Origin: Tetradesmus obliquus
Taxonomy: Eukaryota; Chlorophyta; Chlorophyceae; Sphaeropleales; Scenedesmaceae
Direction of reading: 5' to 3'
NCBI GenBank assembly: GCA_030272155.1
Contig: CP126195.1
Coordinates: 2,959,001-3,023,000, forward strand
Length of the DNA stretch: 64,000 bases
Position 1 is the stretch's first letter, and every line of letters starts with the position of its first letter. Under the pieces are notes generated by a model. That model did no database searches. It was not told where the DNA came from and worked only from the letters and a program-made list of their open reading frames with translations. The position numbers and the translations under genes are program-made. This document shows positions 12,749 to 24,960 of this stretch, one piece after another.

Positions 12749-15649
12749 ATGGCCCTGCTCGCAAAGTCTGGTGTTCGCGCAGCTGGCGTTTCCCGCAGGT
12801 CCTCCGTGGCCTGCAGGGCCCAGGTGTCTCGCCCCACATGGTGTGTACGCGTGCTGAGCAGCCCCGGCAGCCGAACCAGGTCACACCCACCGGGCATGTT
12901 GACAGATGCTGACCCTAGCATTCGCTGATTAGGTACCCCGGAGCAACCCCGCCCCAGCACCTGGATGGCTCCATGCTGGGCGACTACGGTGCGTGACGAT
13001 CGAGCAGCGAAATGGCGCGCAGCAGGCCTGGCTGGGCATGCAGCAGCAGCAGAGGCAATCCCCAGTGCATCCAGCAATGATCCTGGCTGGCTGCACCCCT
13101 CTGATCAGCTGCAACGCTCTAAATCCTCGCAGGCTTCGACCCCCTGCGCCTGGGCACCAACCCCGAGAGCCTGAAGTGGTACAGGGAGGGCGAGCTGTAC
13201 AACGGCCGCTGGGCCATGGCTGCAGTTGCTGGCATCCTGTTCACCGACCTGGTGGGCCTGCCCAAGTTCTGGCTGGCCGGCGCTGAGGTGAGGCGCTTGC
13301 AAATGTAATATGTGTTATTCTGTTGTTCAGCACAGCATTGGGCCAGTGTACAAGGAGCCATGCGCCTTGTGTTGAGGCCGGCAGCAGCGATCTACAGCAG
13401 CAGGAGCTGTGCCAGGTGGTTGCATGTGGAAGGTTCCGCTGCAGCAGCAGAGCAGAGACCAGTATTCGCAGCAGCATGGCAGCAGCCACAGCTTGGTAGT
13501 GCTGGGGCAGTGCTGAAGGGCTTAGCAGCTGCCGGCTTATCACTGGCGAGGAGCCTAATGGCAGACAGCCAGCAGCTGCTTGCAGGAGATGACAGGAGTC
13601 TACCGATCGCCAGCAGACGTGACTGCAGCAGCAGCAGCTGCTTTGGCGTTGGCTAGCGCTCTATCTGCACAGCGCGTTTAGATCATTTTGGCAGCATTTG
13701 GAACTGCACAGCTGTGATGCTGATGAAGACGGTCAGCGCAGATCCTTTGGGGCAGGTCATCGCTACAGCTGTTACACAGTACACAAGCACGCAGATGGCC
13801 GTGAAGCTTCAGCAAATCCAGCGTATTGGAGCCGGGTGTGCGCAGCAGTGCCTGTCAGCTTGATCTTGAATCTTCGCAGCAGTTGCTACAGCCGCAGCTG
13901 ACATCACAGCAGCACTCTGCTCCGCCTCAGCATGGCATCCTGCTTATACCCATCATGCGGCAACACAGCGTTTGGAGGGGCCGCAGTGCGCCCCTGGCCA
14001 TCATGATCTACACCAGCAGCAGCTCTGCACAACTCAAGGCGTAGGATGGAGCAAGCAGCTGATCCGAGCCTGCTGCTGCTGCTGCTGCTGCTGCTGTTTC
14101 TTCTTCCGTTGCAACAGCAATACCCCATTGACAACAAGGTGCTGGTGGCCATTGAGGTGGTGGTCATGGCCATCCTGGAGGGCAAGCGCTACGAGGGCTA
14201 CAAGAAGACCGGCGAGGTGCGGGGACGGCCCGCTGCTGCTATGTGTAATTGGGCAGCAGTCGGGTAGCAGTTGCAGCTGCACCTTGAGGCAGACCGGGAT
14301 TGCTGTGTGTCACATGGCAGGATAGCAGCTGGGTGGAATGGAGGTAGCTGAGCTTGATACATCTCTGGCAGCAGCAGCAAACACGGCAGCAGTGAACTGC
14401 TAGGGTTGGCTGAAGGGGTGGGAAGGGTCGGCAGTGGTGGTTGGGTTCGGGCAGCCAGTTTGTAGTGATTACTTGGTAAACTCATCTGTGCAGCAGCCAC
14501 GGTCACAGCAAGAGGCAGGTTGAAAGAGTACAAGGCATTTGCCTTGAGGCTTTGTGTGTGGTGCTGTCACTCAATGCTCTCTACTTGTAGTGATGATAAC
14601 AGAGCAGCTATGCCGTGCTGATGTTCCGACGGCAGGGGCGCAGCTGCACAGGTGCTACTGTAGCACGCCTGGTTGTACAATTCTGCCGTGCAGCTGTGTA
14701 TGGTTTCGGCAGCTGCGCTGGAGTGCCAGCATATGCCTTTGGTACTGCTGAAAGTCCTTGCTCAAGTTGCCAGTCAGTGCAGCTCTATCAAGTACTTTCA
14801 GCAGTGTCAATGCCGCAGCGAACACAGCAGCCGCAGCAATCGCTGTGGTGCTCTCGCCACCCCTTGCGCCTTGCCATTTCATCATTTGTTCCGAAAGTCC
14901 ACGAGCGGGGGTTTATGATGCTTTCTGTCATGTATCTGCCCCGCAGTGCGGCTTCCTGGGCTTCTTCTTCGACTCCATGGGCATGTGAGAGCTCTCGGCT
15001 CTGCTTTCACCTTGATCCTGCGTCCAACCCCACCTGATCTATCTGCTGTTGTCTGTTGTTTTGCACCTTGCAGTGCGGCTTCCTGGGCTCCTTCCCCTTT
15101 GACCCCATGGGCATGCGCAGCGAGAAGACCAAGCTGAACGAGCTCAAGAACGGCCGCCTGGCCATGCTGGCCTTCATCGGCTTCTGCAGCCAGGCCGCAG
15201 TGCGCGGGCTGGGCCCCATCGACTGCCTCAAGCTGCACCTGGAGGACCCATGGAACAACAACAGTGAGTGGCGCGTGATTGCTGCTGCTTTGTTTCTGTC
15301 CCTGTTGCTGTCCTGTTCATGTTGTGCCCAGCTGCACCTGTAGGTTCTCTGGAACATCAGCACTGAGCCGCGCAGACATGGTCGCGCACCATGTCAGCTG
15401 CAGCACAGCTGTGCAGGCGGCCGCCGAACTGCTGCTGACTCCTGCCCCATCTGCCTGCCTGCTTGCTCCTGCGCCTTTGTCACCTTGTGCCTTGCAGTCT
15501 TCACCAGCTCTGTCGGCCCTGAGAGCGTGGTGACTGTGGCGCTGCTGTGCGTGTGGCCCATCATCATTGAGGCCACCAAGTCCCTGAACAAGGGCAAGCC
15601 AGAGAGCGTGCCTGTGTTCCCATGGGCCGAGCCATGGAACCAGCAGTAA
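12749..15649 (+). CDS. Photosystem I light-harvesting chlorophyll a/b-binding protein (LHCA type)
   Basis: Exons 12749-12840, 12933-12988, 13133-13287, 14118-14216, 15074-15263 and 15498-15649 join in frame to a protein of 247 residues, normal for an Lhca. The N-terminus ([20 protein letters not shown]) is a chloroplast transit peptide. The mature start [16 protein letters not shown] and the [11 protein letters not shown] stretch are typical of LHCI. The three membrane helices are visible: helix B with [14 protein letters not shown], helix C around [14 protein letters not shown], and helix A with [12 protein letters not shown]. The chlorophyll ligands Glu/Arg of helices A and B are present. 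Position E+3 in helix B is Asn rather than the common His. The protein acts in the thylakoid membrane as PSI antenna. The exact LHCA number cannot be set without alignment. Intron 3 is 830 bp. Intron 4 carries a truncated copy of the next exon. Confidence 0.93.
14944..14990 (+). repeat. Truncated upstream copy of LHCA exon 5
   Basis: A GCAG acceptor followed by [13 protein letters not shown] and a GTGAG donor-like end repeats the start of the true exon at 15074 ([14 protein letters not shown]). The intron between the two holds an ordinary acceptor. Confidence 0.85.
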
Positions 15650-16847
15650 GCAGCAATCAAAACACATGTACAGCTTCATTCTGGTGAAGCCGTGTGTGCT
15701 GCGGATGCTCTGGTGTGCGGGTGAAGGTTGTGGCGGTGTCCTGCAAGTGTTGCCAGCTTGCAGGAAAGCAGCTGGATGCTGTTTCTCGCTTGCAGGAAAG
15801 CAGCAGTTTGCGGAGGTTGGAGGCGGCGGTTGCTCTGCTCCTGGTGTGGCCTGCTCATGTTTGGGCCTGTAACAACAGCGGCTGTGTGTGGCAGCCAGGG
15901 GAGGGTGACGCTGGTGCTGCTGAACAGTGGTGCTGGGCGCATGTGAGCTGCAGGCTGTTGCAGCAGCAGCCCTCATGCAAGGTTTTGTGGGCAGCGTGTG
16001 CTGCTGTACTGTAGCAGTAGCTGCTGGTTGAGTGCCTTGATGCTACGTGCTCAAGTTGCCTTGTTGCAGTGTGTGTAACTCTCTTTCAGGCAAAGGAGGT
16101 GTGCAGCTGTTGGGGACGCAGCGTGCGCAAGGTTAGCTGGTGAGTTGAACTCATCCTGAACTCAACCGTTGAGTGGTGACCAAGATGACTCTGCCTGACG
16201 CATGCTGTGCACCACCCTGCCAGGCAGAGTGTAGATCAACCGCAATCCTTGAACCAACTTGATTGACAGTTTTCAACAATTGATCAGCCCACCAATGTAG
16301 CAGCTGGTTGGTTCGACCACTGAGCCTCACTCAACATCTCACCCACCAGCAGCAGATTCAATCTGGCAGTGCCAGCGGTTCCCTGCTCAAGAACCGAACT
16401 TGCCTGCTCACAAACCATTACTGAATCACCTAAAGGCACAACTGTGTACCAGGCGTGCGGCTGTGCAGCCATAGACGGGCGTCTCTGACCGTATCATGAC
16501 ATTGGTGTGAGTGAGACGAGACACTGGAGAGTGAGGATAGGGTAGTCAGTGACACAAGCGCATGTGAGCTCAAACCGTAGGCCTTGTGATCCTTGAAAGG
16601 AACCCTGTTTGCTCCTTGCATCTGCGTGCTGCCTTGTCTGCGTTAAACAGCACGAAGCCAAGCAGGCTGTCGTCGACCGTTTCGCTCGGGTTCTGCGATT
16701 GCAGCTGTTTTGTTTATTTATAAGCTCCTGAACCAATAAACAACCAATTGGTTTCGAGCCCGCTGTTGTGACTGCCCCCGGCAGTGCCCACCACACACGA
16801 GTGTGTGTAGCAGAATTGCTTAAGGAGGCAGAACCAGGGGTTTCAGA
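15650..16847 (+). other. LHCA 3' region and ABC1K3 upstream region
   Basis: No coding exon was seen. TGTAA polyadenylation-like signals lie at 15868-15872 and 16074-16078. Near 15750-15830 a short block with CTTGCAGGAAAGCAGC occurs twice. The distal part is the presumed ABC1K3 promoter. Confidence 0.5.
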
Positions 16848-19800
16848 ATGCATCAATCTCTGAAACAACGGGCTTGCGCAGGGCAGTGCAGCAGTAGCAG
16901 CAGCAGGAGCAGCGTGCAACAACAGCAGCAGCATGTCAGGGCCACGCATCAGCCAGCACTGCCACAGAGGCGTCGCGTGTCATGCGCAGCAGCAACCAAG
17001 GTAGCTGCATTTCTCATACGGCGCATAGTTCTGCATGTCTCTACACCTGTACATACAACATGCAGCAGCGCGTGCAACCAGCCAACCACAGCACGATTGT
17101 CATGATGTCAGGCAGGAGCCAGAGCACGTGCAGTCAGCAGGTGCACTACGCACCTCGTTTGGCCTGCAGTATATAGCATCATGCCTTGCACTTGACACAA
17201 CATTGGCTATCAAGCAGTTGCTTTGCAGCTCTGCATATCGGTTTGGCTGCAATTACGTATGCCATATGATGCTGCGCCCTGCTGCTGACTTGCTGCGCTG
17301 CCTGCAGACGTCTGTGTCCCAGATGTCAGCAAGCATGAAAGAGGTGCGGCAGATGACAGAAGCAATATGTGCCGTAACTGCAGCAGCAGCAGCAGCAGCA
17401 GCAGACTGTTCAGAAGTAGCCTGTCCTCCATGCTTTTTGTATCGCTCTATATGGGCATGAGACGGCAGTGTGATGCCGCACCATGTTCAGGTTGCATCAC
17501 ATGGGCGGCTGCGGTTACTATGCAGAGCTGCCAGTAGCAGCAGCTAATGTCTAGTGGGTCTCGCCTGTTACAATGGCAGCACACCAAGCTTCCTCGCAGC
17601 TGCCCTGCTCTAGCTATTCTGAAAACAGCTGCACCTTCAGGTTGTTGACACTGGTTTGCACCTTGTTGTTTCCTGCAAGCTGCACTTTGACACACTGTGG
17701 CCACACTCTGTCCCTGAGTCTGACATCAGGTTGAATTGATCTTTGTGCCCTGTTTGCACCCTGCCCTGGCCTTATGTTATTGTCATTGTTATTGTTGTCC
17801 TTTGCAGATGCGCAGCAGCATGGAGGCCTCAGAGAATGAGCAGCTCAAGGTGCTCATGGCAGGGTTCAGGGGCCAGAACCTCGATGAGTCAGACTTTGCA
17901 AACGCAAACGTGCGCATGCGGCTGGTGACAGACTTGCAGGACGAGGGCCTGAATGAGGCACTGCCACTGGCGTATGACCCAGACGCCATCAACAGGTGCG
18001 GATGGAGCATTGATACTTTTGGGGAGTGGTAACAGAGGACTGCATGTTTTGTCTGGCGTTTGTATGTGGCAGCAGTGGTTTTGGGGGGGCAGCAGCAGCA
18101 GCAGCAACGGCAGCAGTACAACATGCAGCGGCTGACAGCACCGTGCGCGCTGGACAGGGATACGACAGACAGGCTGGCGCTGTGGGTTGTGAGATAAGAG
18201 CAACGTAAACGGCAATGGCAGCACATCGGCTAGATCTGCATCAGTGCGCAGCTGCAGCTGCAGCTGGGCGGCAGATAATATCTATGCACAACAGCAGCAG
18301 TTATTGCCGGCCGAATTGTTGCAGCAGGCCTGTGAGCCTGTGGCACCGCTGCTACTTAACTGATGCTTCCTGCAATCAAGACGCGCTTAATCAGCTGCCT
18401 TCTGTGTATGTGCTGTGCTGCTTCAGGTACTGGGACACGCGCCCCACCGCCGTCATCACACGCATCACGCAGCTGATGGGCATTGCTGGCAACTTCATCA
18501 GTGGCCTGGTCATGGACTTTGCGCAGGGTGCGTGGCAGCAGCCTGATTGATACGTTAGACATGTTCCGCCTGCCTGAAAAGTATCACTTGGCTTATGTGT
18601 GAGCATGCGACAAAGTGCAGTTGTTACTCCAGCAGCTGTTGCTGTGTTCAAGGGTATCATCATGGTATGAGCTTCATATGTATTGTATGGGTTGTGTCCG
18701 CTGCAGGCAAGCTGAAGGACAATGAGGTAAAGCGCGCCATCCAGCTGAGGGACATCGTGACCAGCCTGGGCCCCGCATACATCAAGCTGGGCCAGGTGAG
18801 GGCACGGCAGCAGCGCGGGCAGCTTGTGTTGTCACACGTTTTCAGTGTCAGATGGGATGGGCAGTGCAAGTTGGACAGGAAGAGACAATATGTGTCACAT
18901 TGTAATGCACTCTGTTGTGTTGCATGCTGCGAGCGCAATCTGAAGTTGGCGATGCGGCTCCATTGCGCGCAGGCTTTAGCAAAGATCTGCGCTAACCATA
19001 GACAATCTTAGTTACTGTTGTGGTGTTCATCATCTTGCGCCCTGCTGCTGCTGCTGCAGGCGCTGTCCATCCGGCCTGACATCCTGTCCCCCGCAGCCAT
19101 GAACGAGCTGCAGAAGCTGTGCGACAAGGTGCCCAGCTTCGACAGCGCGGTCGCCATGCAGGTGCGCTGACAGGCTGCGTTCGCTGGCTGTGGATGCCAG
19201 TTTTGTTTGCTCAAACCTGTGTTTCAACAGACAATGTTGATGTGTGCAAACTTGGCATCCTGCAAGTGAAACTAGAACAGGCAGAGGCTAGTAAGATCCA
19301 GTGTGAACATATGGCTCCTGTTTCTGGCCCCGTCAGCAGGCAGCGCACACTTCAGCTGCTTGTGGCGCCAGCCGCAGATGCTGAGCTATGTCACACCTGC
19401 ATAATTTTCTAACCTGTTGATGCTGCAGGTCATCAATGACGAGCTGGGTGCTCCCTGGTACGAGATCTACATGGACCTCACCCGTGAGCCCACACTCACT
19501 TTGCTGTGTGTATGTTGTCGCATATCTGTATTGTCAGGTCATCAATGACGAGCTGGGTGCTCCCTGGTATGAGATCTACGCGGACCTCACCCCGGAGCCC
19601 ATCGCAGCCGCCAGCCTGGGCCAGGTGTACCGGGGGCGGCTCAAGACGGGCGAGGAGGTGGCAGTGAAAGTGCAGCGCCCGGGCGTGCTGGTGAGTGGGG
19701 TGGCGCAGCAGCGCTGAGCGTGCAGCTTTCCTTGCTGTTTGGTTTGCTTGTGTTGTTACTGCTAATGCTAATGATTGGAATTGCTGACAGAAATGTACTG

Positions 19801-22631
19801 CAGCAACCCGTGCAATCATGTTGGGGACAGTGCCTTGGCTGGCGCTGTGCGCCAGCTTTCGTGAGTCTAGCAACTTGTGGCGGCTGCTGAGGCGTGGTGC
19901 TGCCCTGGTGCCCTGCAGGAGACTGTGACGGTGGACCTGTACATCATCAGGAAGATCGGGCTCTTCCTGAGGCAGTTCCCACAGGTGGGCGTGAACTTCA
20001 GTGTGAAATCTACATGTAATTGTATGAGCTGCCGCCGCGGCAGCAGCTGCCGCGGACGCAGCAGCAGCAGCTGCAGCAGGGGCATCGGCTGTTGCAGAAA
20101 CATGTCGAGAGCTAGTGACACAGCCTGCCGTTCATCATCAGGTGCATGGCACGCACTGGCGGCACCCACAGCCGCACCAGCTGCAGCCCAGGCTGAATGT
20201 GGCTGCCCTGCTGACAGCAGTCGTTCTATTACCAAGCATGAGCGCAGTGCAATGGACCCAACCTTTGTGCACCATGATAGATGTGTCACATGCTTGTGTC
20301 TGTGCTGCTGTCGTGTCGCGTCATCTTGCAGCTCACCACGGATGTTGTGGCGTTGCTTGATGAGTGGGCTGCGCGTTTCTTTGACGAGCTGGACTATGTG
20401 AAGGAGGGCCAGAACGCGACACTGTTCGCGCAGCAGATGGCCGCCGACCTGCCGCAGGTGGGCAGGGACTGCTCTTGATTGCAGCTCATGTATTCAAAAG
20501 GCTGTTCTGGTGGGCTAAGCTGTCATTGGCGATGCTGTGATGGGGTAAGCAGCCTCTTGCATATAAAAAACGATTAGTTGTTGTGGAGCTGCATTCACCA
20601 TGCTGCCCGCCGGGCCACACAATATGGTGCGGAACGACTGCTGTATGTTGTAGGTTTCACACCGGGGTCAAGATCGGGTGGTGCTGCCGTGCTGTTGTGT
20701 GTGCTGTAGGTGCTGGTGCCGTCCACGTACAGCGCGCTGACCAGTACATTACAGACAATGCTGCTCTCTCAGCTGCTGCCGCGCAATGCAGCTCCCTTGT
20801 ACTAACGCGTATTCGCTGTTCCGTGCTGCTGCTGTGTATGCTGCAGGTGGTGGTGCCGTCCACGATCAGCGAGCTGACCAGCCGCCGCGTGCTGCTGAGC
20901 CACCAAACACCCGCTGCTTCTCAGGCTGTGCTGTGTCACGTGTTGTGTGTGCTGCAGGTGGTGGTGTCGTCCACGTACAGGGAGCTGACCAGCCGCCACT
21001 GAACAGCTTATTGGTTTTGAGCTACAGCCCAGTGCAGCGCCCTGTTGACATGCTTGTGCTGCTGCGCCTGTGCCATGGTTGCAGGTGGTGGTGCCGTCCA
21101 CGTACAGCGAGCTGACCAGCCGCCGCGTGCTGACTGTGTCGTGGCTGGACGGTGAGAAGCTGAGCCAGAGCAAGGCCGATGACGTGGGCGACCTGGTCAA
21201 CATCGGGGTCATCTGCTACCTCAAGCAGCTGCTGGACACAGGCTTCTTCCAGTGAGTATCGTAGCCAATTATGTAGTGGGGGCGGCAGCTGAATGCTGCT
21301 ACTTGAAGCAGCTGCTAGAGATAGGCTTTTTTCCAGTGAGTGGTGTACATCTTTGTGTTGAGGAGGCAGCTGCAGCTGAATGCGGCTAATGCATAGGAAA
21401 TTTTGTCAGCTGCGTCAAGCGCCAGACCCTGTCGCTGTAGCTGGCTGCTGCCTGCTACCGCTTCTGCATGGCGCCTGGGTATTGCGCCCTCTCCTTATGT
21501 GCCGTTTTCAAGCGGCGGCTGTTGTGCAATCCAGCATAAGCCAGCCTCTTCTTTGCACACACAACGCACCTCGCGACAACTGCAGTTGCCGTGTCTGCTT
21601 GCACCCTGCACTGCGCTGACCACCTTGTACTGCCGTCATCAATGCCAAACCCTTTCTTCCTGCAGCGCTGACCCGCACCCCGGCAACCTCATCCGCACGC
21701 CTGATGGCCGGCTGGCCATCCTCGACTTTGGGCTCATGACGCAGGTGGGACGGCAGCATTTTTGGATCACTCGACTCTGTCAGTGGCGGCTGTGCCACGC
21801 ACGGCTGCTTGCATAGTGGCCTGAGCTTGCATGGAGCTGCCGGCAGCCTCCATGCGCAGCATTTTAATGCCCTGTCAGCACACCTGGTTCTGCATCCTGT
21901 GCCACTGGGGATCTATAACCGTCCTTGACTTGCGTTTGTTCTGTCAATCGGGCTCGTGACGCAGGTTGACGACGAGATCAAGTTTGGCATGATCGAGGCC
22001 ATCAGCCACCTCATCCACAGGGACTATGAGGCCATTGTGCAGGTGGGCTAAGCTGCAAGTACATCAGAGCGCACATGTTCGTTGTTGCACTTCACTCTTT
22101 CAGGGAGGGGCGGAGACCTCGCACCATGGCTGTTAGCTGCGCTCCTGGCTAGCGTTCAGTTCCCTGCTTGGCATCTGGGATCTGGCTGTCGCGCGCGTTG
22201 GGTGCTGAATGCCTGGCACAGGTCACTGCTGCATCGATGCATCTGCCAGCAATGCAGCGACAGGGGAGTTAGTCTGTTGTGATCCTGCTGATGTTTGTGC
22301 TGCTGCTGCTGCTGCTGGTGCTTCCTGCTCGCAGGACTTTGTGACACTGCAGTTCATCCCGCCGGGCACCGACCTGCAGCCCATCCTGCCTGTGCTGGCC
22401 AAGGTCTTTGACCAGGTGGGGCGACAGCTGGTCAAACTTCGTGCTCAACCTGCTGGTCAAACCATATGTGCAACCAGCTGCTAAGAGCGGCAACCGTGGT
22501 AGCTGTTGACATTTGTCGTGTGTGCCTTATTCGTTAGTGCTTCTCAGGTGCTGTCTGCATTCAAGTAAGCGGCCAGCAGAGCACGGGCATCTCTATGCCA
22601 GCACCACGCCATTTTCTGACGTGTTTCACGC

Positions 22632-22698
<67 letters not shown>

Positions 22699-24839
22699 CA
22701 GGCGCTGGAGGGTGGTGGCGCCAAGAACATCAACTTCCAGGAGCTGGCCGCTGACCTGGCGCAGATCACCTTCGACTACCCCTTCAGGTGCGGGCTGCTG
22801 CTGCCGCCGTTACTTTACGCCCCACGCGTCCACTCAACCGCGCACAGAATCCTGCCCTGCGTTCCGCTGACAATCCGCGCCATCAGCGTGCTGGCGGCAC
22901 TGATCCTCACACTGAAGTCCCCTGACCTGCTGCTGCAGCAGCCACGCAAGATCCTGCCCTACTTTGCGCTCATTACCCAGCAACTGTCTTGCTGCTGCTG
23001 CTGCTGCTGCGCTGCAGGATCCCGCCCTACTTTGCGCTGATCATCCGCGCCATTGGTGTGCTGGAGGGCATCGCGCTGGTGGGCGACCCCGAGTTTGCAC
23101 TGGTGGATGAAGCCTACCCATACATCGCCAAGCGCCTGCTCACAGACGATTCACCACGCCTGCAGGTGTGTGTGCTGGCTGTGTTGCTTTGCATCCTGCA
23201 TGCCTGCAATTGGTAGTTGGCGGGGCCTACCCCAAGCGCCTGCTCACCAATGAATCGCCGCGCCTGCAGGTGCGTGCAGTGTCTCGTGGGCTTGCTACAC
23301 ACTGCTGCTCCCTGCTGCTCTGCTTGCTGCAAGCCCCTGCTTCTCGTGTTGGTGGCAAGAAGCTATCATGCAGCCTACTAAGCGCATGCTGCGCTGCCGC
23401 TGCCGCTGCTGCTGCTGCTGCTGCTGCAGGCTGCGCTGCGCTACATGGTGTACGGCAAGCAGGGCATCTTTGACGCGGACAGGCTCATCGACCTGCTCAA
23501 CGCCTTTGAGAGCTTTGCAGTTGCCTCACAATCCTCTCGAGGAGACATGGACCAAGAGGTGGCAGCAGCAGCAGCAGCAGCAGCACGCAACGGCAGCGGC
23601 AGCAGCAGCAGCAGCAGGAACGGTCTGTTTGGTGGCGGCATCGGCATCTTTGGGCCGCAGCTGATACCGCAGCTGCCCCAGCTGCCGCTGCCGCTGCCGG
23701 TGCCCGGTGCTGCGTTTGGTGACGGCACTGTGGCTGTGGCTGGTGCTCCTGGCATTGGGCTGTTTGGGCTGCCTGCGAACCGCTTTGACCTGCGGCAGCA
23801 GAGCACGCTGGATAGCCAAGGCAGGCTGCGGGAGGCCCTCAGGCGAGCCCACAAGGCCAGCTGCGTTGCATGCAGCTGCTTCTGTTCTGTTCCTGTTCTC
23901 CTGTTGTCTTGCTGGCATATACTGTGTCCGTGGGTGCTCCAGGTATGCTGTAGGCTGCCACTTTCTTTGTCTTTTGCAAAGTCATGTGGCGCGCCAGCTC
24001 AGGCGCATGCCTGCTTCTCTGCTGCATTTGTCCTTGACCCTGCTGCTGCTGCTGCCGCCGCAGGTTCATCTTCTCGCCCGAGGGCAGCTTCTTCCGCACC
24101 TTTTTGCTAGATGAGGTGGTCAAGTCCATTGATGCGCTGTCAAGGGAGCAGCTGGTGCTGCTGGTGCAGCGGCTGGGGCTAGCAGGCGTGCGCGTGCCCG
24201 TACTACTGCCAGGTGGGTGTGGTGGCATAGCGCTGTTGAGACATCTGAGACTGCATGCCTGCATTGCTCAGCTGCACTTCCGCAGCTGGGCAGCAGCTGG
24301 GTTTGGCTGGCTGGCGTGCGCATGCCTGTACTACTGCCAGGTGTGTGTGCGTGGTGTGGTGGCGAGCTGGTGTGAGACTTTGTGGCTGCATAGGTTGGCT
24401 GTATTTCCTAACAAAGTGCAGCTGTCACGCCCTGCATCGACCTGCTGTGTTGCACCATGTGGCAGTTGTCTTAGTGCAGCCTTGGCGTGCATTCACCATC
24501 TGCGATTCACGCACGCGTCGCCATGTCTCAACACTGCTTCTGCTGCTGCCACCTTGCCCACCGCTTTTTTCTAATGGCTACTCAACAGGTGCTCGGCAAG
24601 CCTCCGTGCCGCTGTCCCCACACATCTCAGAGGAGGATCGCCAAGTCGTCGACAACGTGGTCAAGATTGTCAACTTCCTCACAAAGGGCTCACTGTCAGG
24701 TGCTGGCCCTGCTGACGCCTCGCTACTGCTGGAGCTGCTGCCAGTGCTGCCCACGGTGGCACGCGAGGTGCTGCCGCAGGTCACCAGCCAGCTGATCAGC
24801 AGGATCTCTGCGCGTGCTGTGCGTGAGCTGTACACGTAG
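16848..24839 (+). CDS. ABC1K3: Plastoglobule atypical kinase ABC1K3
   Basis: Eighteen exons: 16848-17000, 17308-17343, 17808-17995, 18427-18527, 18707-18795, 19060-19161, 19538-19690, 19919-19984, 20332-20457, 21085-21251, 21666-21744, 21965-22042, 22335-22415, 22702-22787, 23018-23165, 23430-23842, 24064-24212, 24589-24839. They give about 821 residues. The first exon has a Ser/Arg-rich plastid transit peptide. ABC1 hallmarks are present: KLGQ in AYIKLGQALSIRPD, the Ala-rich loop PIAAASLGQVYRG, Lys in VAVKVQRP, HADPHPGN and the metal-binding DFG. The segments ILPVLAKVFDQALEGGGAKN and RIPPYFALIIRAIG match plant ABC1K3 as I remember it. That family works with ABC1K1 on plastoglobules in plastoquinone and tocopherol metabolism. 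An Ala/Ser/Gly insert follows residue 'SRGDMDQ' in exon 16. The intron after exon 16 is GC-AG. Exons 1 and 2 are least certain. Many introns carry partial exon copies. Confidence 0.92.
19429..19483 (+). repeat. Partial upstream copy of ABC1K3 exon 7
   Basis: The acceptor and VINDELGAPWYEIY recur 109 bp upstream of the true exon at 19538. A change from CCCGGAGC to CCGTGAGC in the copy creates a donor-like GTGAGC. Inclusion would add 55 nt and shift the frame. Confidence 0.9.
20710..21000 (+). repeat. Three partial upstream copies of ABC1K3 exon 10
   Basis: Acceptor plus a version of VVVPSTYSELTSRR begins near 20710, 20847 and 20959, ahead of the complete exon at 21085. Spacing is about 110-137 bp. 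The third copy ends in an in-frame stop right after TSRH. Confidence 0.9.
21297..21345 (+). repeat. Downstream copy of the ABC1K3 exon 10 end with its donor
   Basis: The bases encoding YLKQLLDTGFF plus the GTGAGT donor at 21252 are repeated about 80 bp further on as LKQLLEIGFF-like sequence followed by GTGAGTGG. Confidence 0.85.
22845..22985 (+). repeat. Two partial upstream copies of ABC1K3 exon 15
   Basis: Sequences resembling the exon start, which encodes IPPYFALIIRAIGVL, occur near 22848-22895 (ILPCVPLTIRAISVL) and 22947-22980 (ILPYFALIT) before the true exon at 23018. Confidence 0.85.
23205..23272 (+). repeat. Downstream copy of the ABC1K3 exon 15 end with its donor
   Basis: A diverged YPKRLLTNESPRLQ followed by GTGCGT repeats the exon end YIAKRLLTDDSPRLQ at 23165, about 106 bp downstream. 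Confidence 0.85.
24290..24350 (+). repeat. Downstream copy of the ABC1K3 exon 17 end with its donor
   Basis: GGCGTGCGCATGCCTGTACT and the following CTGCCAG|GTGTGT repeat the exon end at 24185-24218 with few changes. Confidence 0.85.
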
Positions 24840-24854
24840 AGCAGCTTTCCCTGC

Positions 24855-24960
24855 AGGGTCATGTTGATGGCTGACAGCATGGCAGTGGCGCGGGAGGTGC
24901 TGCCGTACGCGCCCAGCCAGCAAGATCTATGTGCGTGCTGTGTGTGAGCTGTACACGTAA
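24855..24960 (+). repeat. Diverged copy of the ABC1K3 terminal coding end in the 3' UTR
   Basis: About 20 bases after the TAG stop, sequence matching the end of the last exon (AREVLPQ...RAVRELYT, stop) is repeated, including GAGCTGTACACGTAA. It is a duplicated C-terminal coding end that now lies in the 3' UTR. Confidence 0.85.
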
